A stretch of DNA of 9,043 bases from UBA8437 sp963580005 (GTDB lineage: Bacteria > Planctomycetota > Planctomycetia > Planctomycetales > Planctomycetaceae). The notes under the pieces were generated by a model. That model was not told where the DNA came from. It was given only the letters and a program-made list of their open reading frames with translations, and searched no databases. Location: NCBI GenBank assembly GCA_963580005.1, contig CAUZJR010000216.1, forward strand, positions 1 through 9,043. Reading direction: 5' to 3'. The position numbers and the translations under genes are program-made. Positions 6,584 through 9,043 of this stretch are shown here, one piece after another (position 1 is the first letter of the stretch; each line of letters opens with the position of its first letter).

Positions 6584-6805
6584 ATGCTCGTGCTGAGCCG
6601 GAAACGAGACGAACGGATCATGATCGGCGACGAGATTTCGTTGCTGGTCGTCGACATTCGCGGCGACAAGGTGAGGCTGGGCATCGAGGCTCCCTCGGAT
6701 GTCGCCGTCCACCGCAAGGAAGTCTACGAAGCGATCCAGCGCGAGCAGGCTCTGGAAGTGGAAGTGGAAGTGGAAGTGGAAATGGAAGCGGTGGCTGCCG
6801 ACTGA
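6584..6805 (+). CDS. csrA: Carbon storage regulator CsrA, with acidic repeat tail
   Basis: A 73-residue RNA-binding regulator of the CsrA/RsmA family, which acts as a dimer on GGA motifs in mRNA leaders to block or stabilise translation. MLVLSRKRDERIMIGDEI (1-18) and DKVRLGIEAPSDVAVHRKEV (28-47) are diagnostic. Leu4 and Arg6 in the first strand and Arg44 in VHR, the main RNA-contacting residues, are present, so it should be functional. After the usual helix (YEAIQREQ), the tail at 58-68 is an alternating Glu-Val run ending in MEAVAAD, encoded by a GAAGTG hexamer repeat. The ATG at 6584 has GGAGGTGAG just upstream. In many bacteria csrA lies near flagellar genes or fliW, and neither is visible here. 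Its stop is 4 bases from the stop of the convergent propeller gene, so the two transcripts probably overlap. Confidence 0.95.
   Translation: MLVLSRKRDERIMIGDEISLLVVDIRGDKVRLGIEAPSDVAVHRKEVYEAIQREQALEVEVEVEVEMEAVAAD
6755..6790 (+). repeat. GAAGTG hexanucleotide repeat in the csrA 3' end
   Basis: Four perfect GAAGTG units (6755-6778) are followed by two near copies, GAAATG (6779-6784) and GAAGCG (6785-6790). The units are in frame with csrA and read as Glu-Val pairs (residues 58-65), then Glu-Met and Glu-Ala. Slipped-strand copying would change the tail length by two residues per unit without shifting the frame. Confidence 0.9.
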
Positions 6806-6809
6806 ACGG

Positions 6810-9043
6810 CTACGGCTTTCGAGGCCGAAACGCCAGGGACGTCTGGATGGCGAAGTTGCAGGTGCATCCGGAACTGGCCTCCGGGACCAGCAGCAGTCCT
6901 CCGGCCGGGATCATGTTGATCCAGCAGCCGGGTCGCGTGGTGGTGGTCACCTTGCGGTAGGTGTTTGACTTGAGGTCGAACATGCTGGCGGTGCTGTCGC
7001 GGAAGAACACGGTCGAGGCACTTGCGGTCAGCGTGCCGCAGCCTCGCCGGTGCTTGTTGTTCCAGCCGAAGCCCTCGATCCGCTTACCGGTCTTCAGGTT
7101 CCAGGCAAACGGTTCGCAGTAGAGCGTCGAGCCGACGATGACGGGGTGATGATCCTGTTCGCCGTGCGAGCCGCCGATCTGGGTCCCCTGTTTCTGGCTG
7201 GCCGCCCACAGCCGATCGCCCTCAGCATCGTCAAAGACCTGGATGTCGTACCAGACACGTGACGCCTTGGGATCCTCGCCGTCGTTCCGCGACCCGACCA
7301 CGACCAGGCGGCCGTTGCTGGTGGCCAGGTAGACCGAGTGTTGTATGGCCGAGAAGTCGTGGGGTCGGCTGAAGCGGACGCTGCCGGTCTTGAGGTCCAG
7401 TGACACCAGCCGTGCGCCCTTTGAGAAGAGGTCCCCGGGGGTGGCGCGGCCGGTGGCCGAGTCGACCGTCTGCTTGTTGTCGCTCTCGATCAGGCTCACC
7501 GCTCCGTTGCCGATCGCGATGGCCGGGTTGGGCAACAGCCCCGCTCCGGTGTGGTAGCTCCAGAGGTGCCGGCCGCTGCGGCGGTCAAAGGCGAACAGGT
7601 ACTCGCTGCCCACCAGTGGTCGGCGGTCGTAATAGGTGCCCTCCTGGATCGCCTCACGAGAGTGTTTGCGACGCGACGCGCCCGGTGACACGGCCGAACC
7701 GACCAGCGTGTCGCCGACGACGGCCAGGTAGCCCCAGTCCCTGGGCTTGCCATCAGCGGCCGGGGGTACCGAAAACGTCTTCAGCGTCTTACCGGTGTCG
7801 CCATCCATTCTCAGGCACTTGCCCTGCGTGGCGATGTAGATCGAATCCCCGGTGGCGGCCAGGTAGCTGCAGTCGCGGAAGGCTCCGATCCGCAGCGAGC
7901 CGGGGACGGCGTTGTTCCACAGCACCGTGCCGTTGTACCCGTCGACGGCGATCACGCGGTTGTTGCCCGGTACGAACAGTCGCCCGGCCACAAACAGCGG
8001 TGCGACCGTGCGGTGGTGCCGGTCGATCATCTGGCGAGGTCCGGGGGGTCCGAACCATTGCAGTTCGAGTGGTCCGGAGACGTGCTGGTCGTCGCTGCAG
8101 ACGGTGTTGGCCGCGTCGGCGTACATGTGAGACCAGTGTCCGGCACCTTCGAGCGGGCCTCGTCGCGACAGGACCTTGCCGCTTGTGAGTTCCACGACCA
8201 AGCCGCCCCAGGGTCGGACCAGTCGGGAGGCGGTTTTGTGAGTCCGGGGCTGGGCAGCGGCGGGGACCAGGGCGATGTTGAACAGTCCGTCGACGTAGGC
8301 GGGTTCCCGGCCCGGGGGGGCGTGGACGGGGGTCACTCGTCCGGTGAGTCCCTGGGACCAGATGCTCTTTCTCGCCGAGGCCACCTGCCCGGCGGTTTCG
8401 AGCAGGACGTGGACCTGGATCTGGGTGTGGCGTGCCAGTTCGATTCCGGCCTCCGGGTCGGTGCCACCCAGCACAACGGCGTAGCCCTTGAGGTGTCCCA
8501 GTTGCTTGATGAGCCGCGTGGTCCACGCGGCAGGCGCCGAGGTTGGTGTGTCGTGCCGAGAATCGTGAGTGACGGGTTCTTTGACCGGCCGGGGTCCGAA
8601 GGCGGTCACCTGGCCGGCATCGGTACTGACCAGCAGGCAGCCACCGGCAACTGCCAGCGACCAGGCCCGTCCCTGGACCCTGGCCGACCAGGTCTTGGCT
8701 CCGGTGAGGCTGTCAAACGCCGCCACGTGTCCGTCGGCACCTCCGAATCTCAGGTCCGAGGCTCCGACGAAGGCGAAGCGGTAGTCGTCGGGCAGAGTCG
8801 AGAGTTCGCGTCCGACTCCCTTGCCCCGGCGTTTCAATTCGGCGACGAAGCCCCCGGCCGGATCACGGCCGGTGGCCACAAACAGGCGACCCGAGCGGCG
8901 GGCGAGGTATCCCTGGGCCGAGACGGTGACCCGGTTGGCGGCCAGGCGGTGACCATCCTGGACTCGGAAGGCGACCTGGTGAACGCCCTGGTTGGGGAAG
9001 ATTCCTGCACAGCAGTAGGCCACACCCTGCTCGACCAACACCC
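6810..9043 (-). CDS. PQQ-like beta-propeller protein with inserted methyltransferase-like region (5' end missing)
   Basis: At least 743 residues. The reading frame runs open to the window edge, and a GTG at 9041 starts the visible part but is probably internal, because no signal peptide is seen. Residue numbers count from that GTG. Propeller-type repeats are visible at about 98-150 (GADGHVAAFDSLTGAKTWSA) and 345-620, for example NRVIAVDGYNGTVLWNN, CLRMDGDTGKTLKTF, LFAFDRRSGRHLWSY and RLVSLDLKTGSVRFS. Between them, about 173-287 reads like a class I methyltransferase fold: a hydrophobic strand with a glycine turn (KGYAVVLGGTDPEAG), an AARK-type helix, VDGLFNIALV and RLVRPWGGLVVEL. The C-terminus has conserved-looking cysteines in RRGCGTLTAS, RPGCWINMIPAGG and SSGCTCNF, the style of a planctomycete family I recognise. 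It is probably exported or cell-envelope located. Binding of PQQ is not demonstrated by the repeats alone. Its stop faces csrA across 4 bases. Confidence 0.85.
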   Translation of the reverse strand, partial: VLVEQGVAYCCAGIFPNQGVHQVAFRVQDGHRLAANRVTVSAQGYLARRSGRLFVATGRDPAGGFVAELKRRGKGVGRELSTLPDDYRFAFVGASDLRFGGADGHVAAFDSLTGAKTWSARVQGRAWSLAVAGGCLLVSTDAGQVTAFGPRPVKEPVTHDSRHDTPTSAPAAWTTRLIKQLGHLKGYAVVLGGTDPEAGIELARHTQIQVHVLLETAGQVASARKSIWSQGLTGRVTPVHAPPGREPAYVDGLFNIALVPAAAQPRTHKTASRLVRPWGGLVVELTSGKVLSRRGPLEGAGHWSHMYADAANTVCSDDQHVSGPLELQWFGPPGPRQMIDRHHRTVAPLFVAGRLFVPGNNRVIAVDGYNGTVLWNNAVPGSLRIGAFRDCSYLAATGDSIYIATQGKCLRMDGDTGKTLKTFSVPPAADGKPRDWGYLAVVGDTLVGSAVSPGASRRKHSREAIQEGTYYDRRPLVGSEYLFAFDRRSGRHLWSYHTGAGLLPNPAIAIGNGAVSLIESDNKQTVDSATGRATPGDLFSKGARLVSLDLKTGSVRFSRPHDFSAIQHSVYLATSNGRLVVVGSRNDGEDPKASRVWYDIQVFDDAEGDRLWAASQKQGTQIGGSHGEQDHHPVIVGSTLYCEPFAWNLKTGKRIEGFGWNNKHRRGCGTLTASASTVFFRDSTASMFDLKSNTYRKVTTTTRPGCWINMIPAGGLLLVPEASSGCTCNFAIQTSLAFRPRKP

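Noticed and set aside
7400..8188. 262-codon plus-strand open frame opposite the propeller gene
   Set aside because: Its translation is dominated by Arg, Cys, Pro and Ser, typical of the antisense frame of a GC-rich gene, and has no motif or ribosome binding site.

Overview
The window reads as chromosomal DNA of a high-GC bacterium, most likely a planctomycete. This is inferred from protein style, not from a marker gene. The signs are a large VWA-domain protein with a long N-terminal linker, a PQQ-type beta-propeller with cysteine-rich C-terminal motifs, a Tat-type cupin protein, a lone csrA and frequent GTG starts. Coding density is high. No rRNA, tRNA, CRISPR array, insertion sequence or phage gene is visible. 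No gene-free stretch exceeds about 165 bases.

Left part (1-3031), all minus strand: a membrane-anchored VWA protein (7-1974) preceded by a plausible promoter; an isoprenylcysteine-methyltransferase-like membrane protein (2116-2706); and, just upstream of it, a small protein with a helical domain and a C-terminal membrane segment (2741-3031). The last two probably form a pair. The 134-base gap at 3032-3165 shows no convincing element.

Middle part (3166-5725), minus strand: an apparent three-gene operon, transcribed in the order cupin-like protein with a Tat-type signal (4970-5725), CaiB/BaiF-type CoA transferase (3759-4919) and GNAT acetyltransferase (3166-3783). The last two overlap by 25 bases. 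The cupin carries motifs resembling the plant cysteine oxidase/ADO thiol dioxygenases.

Right part (5889-9043): after a divergent intergenic region, a LOG-family nucleotide phosphoribohydrolase (5889-6440) and csrA (6584-6805) lie on the plus strand. csrA has a hairpin and GGA motifs in its leader, and a hexanucleotide repeat that encodes an acidic tail. Four bases beyond csrA, convergent, ends a large PQQ-like beta-propeller protein (6810 to the window edge, 5' end missing) that appears to contain an inserted methyltransferase-like fold with a degenerate cofactor motif.

No complete new multi-gene system is evident. The best leads are the inserted methyltransferase-like domain, the exported thiol-dioxygenase-like cupin and the csrA tail and leader. 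Several starts were moved from the longest possible ORF to internal GTG or ATG codons because only those have a well-spaced ribosome binding site.
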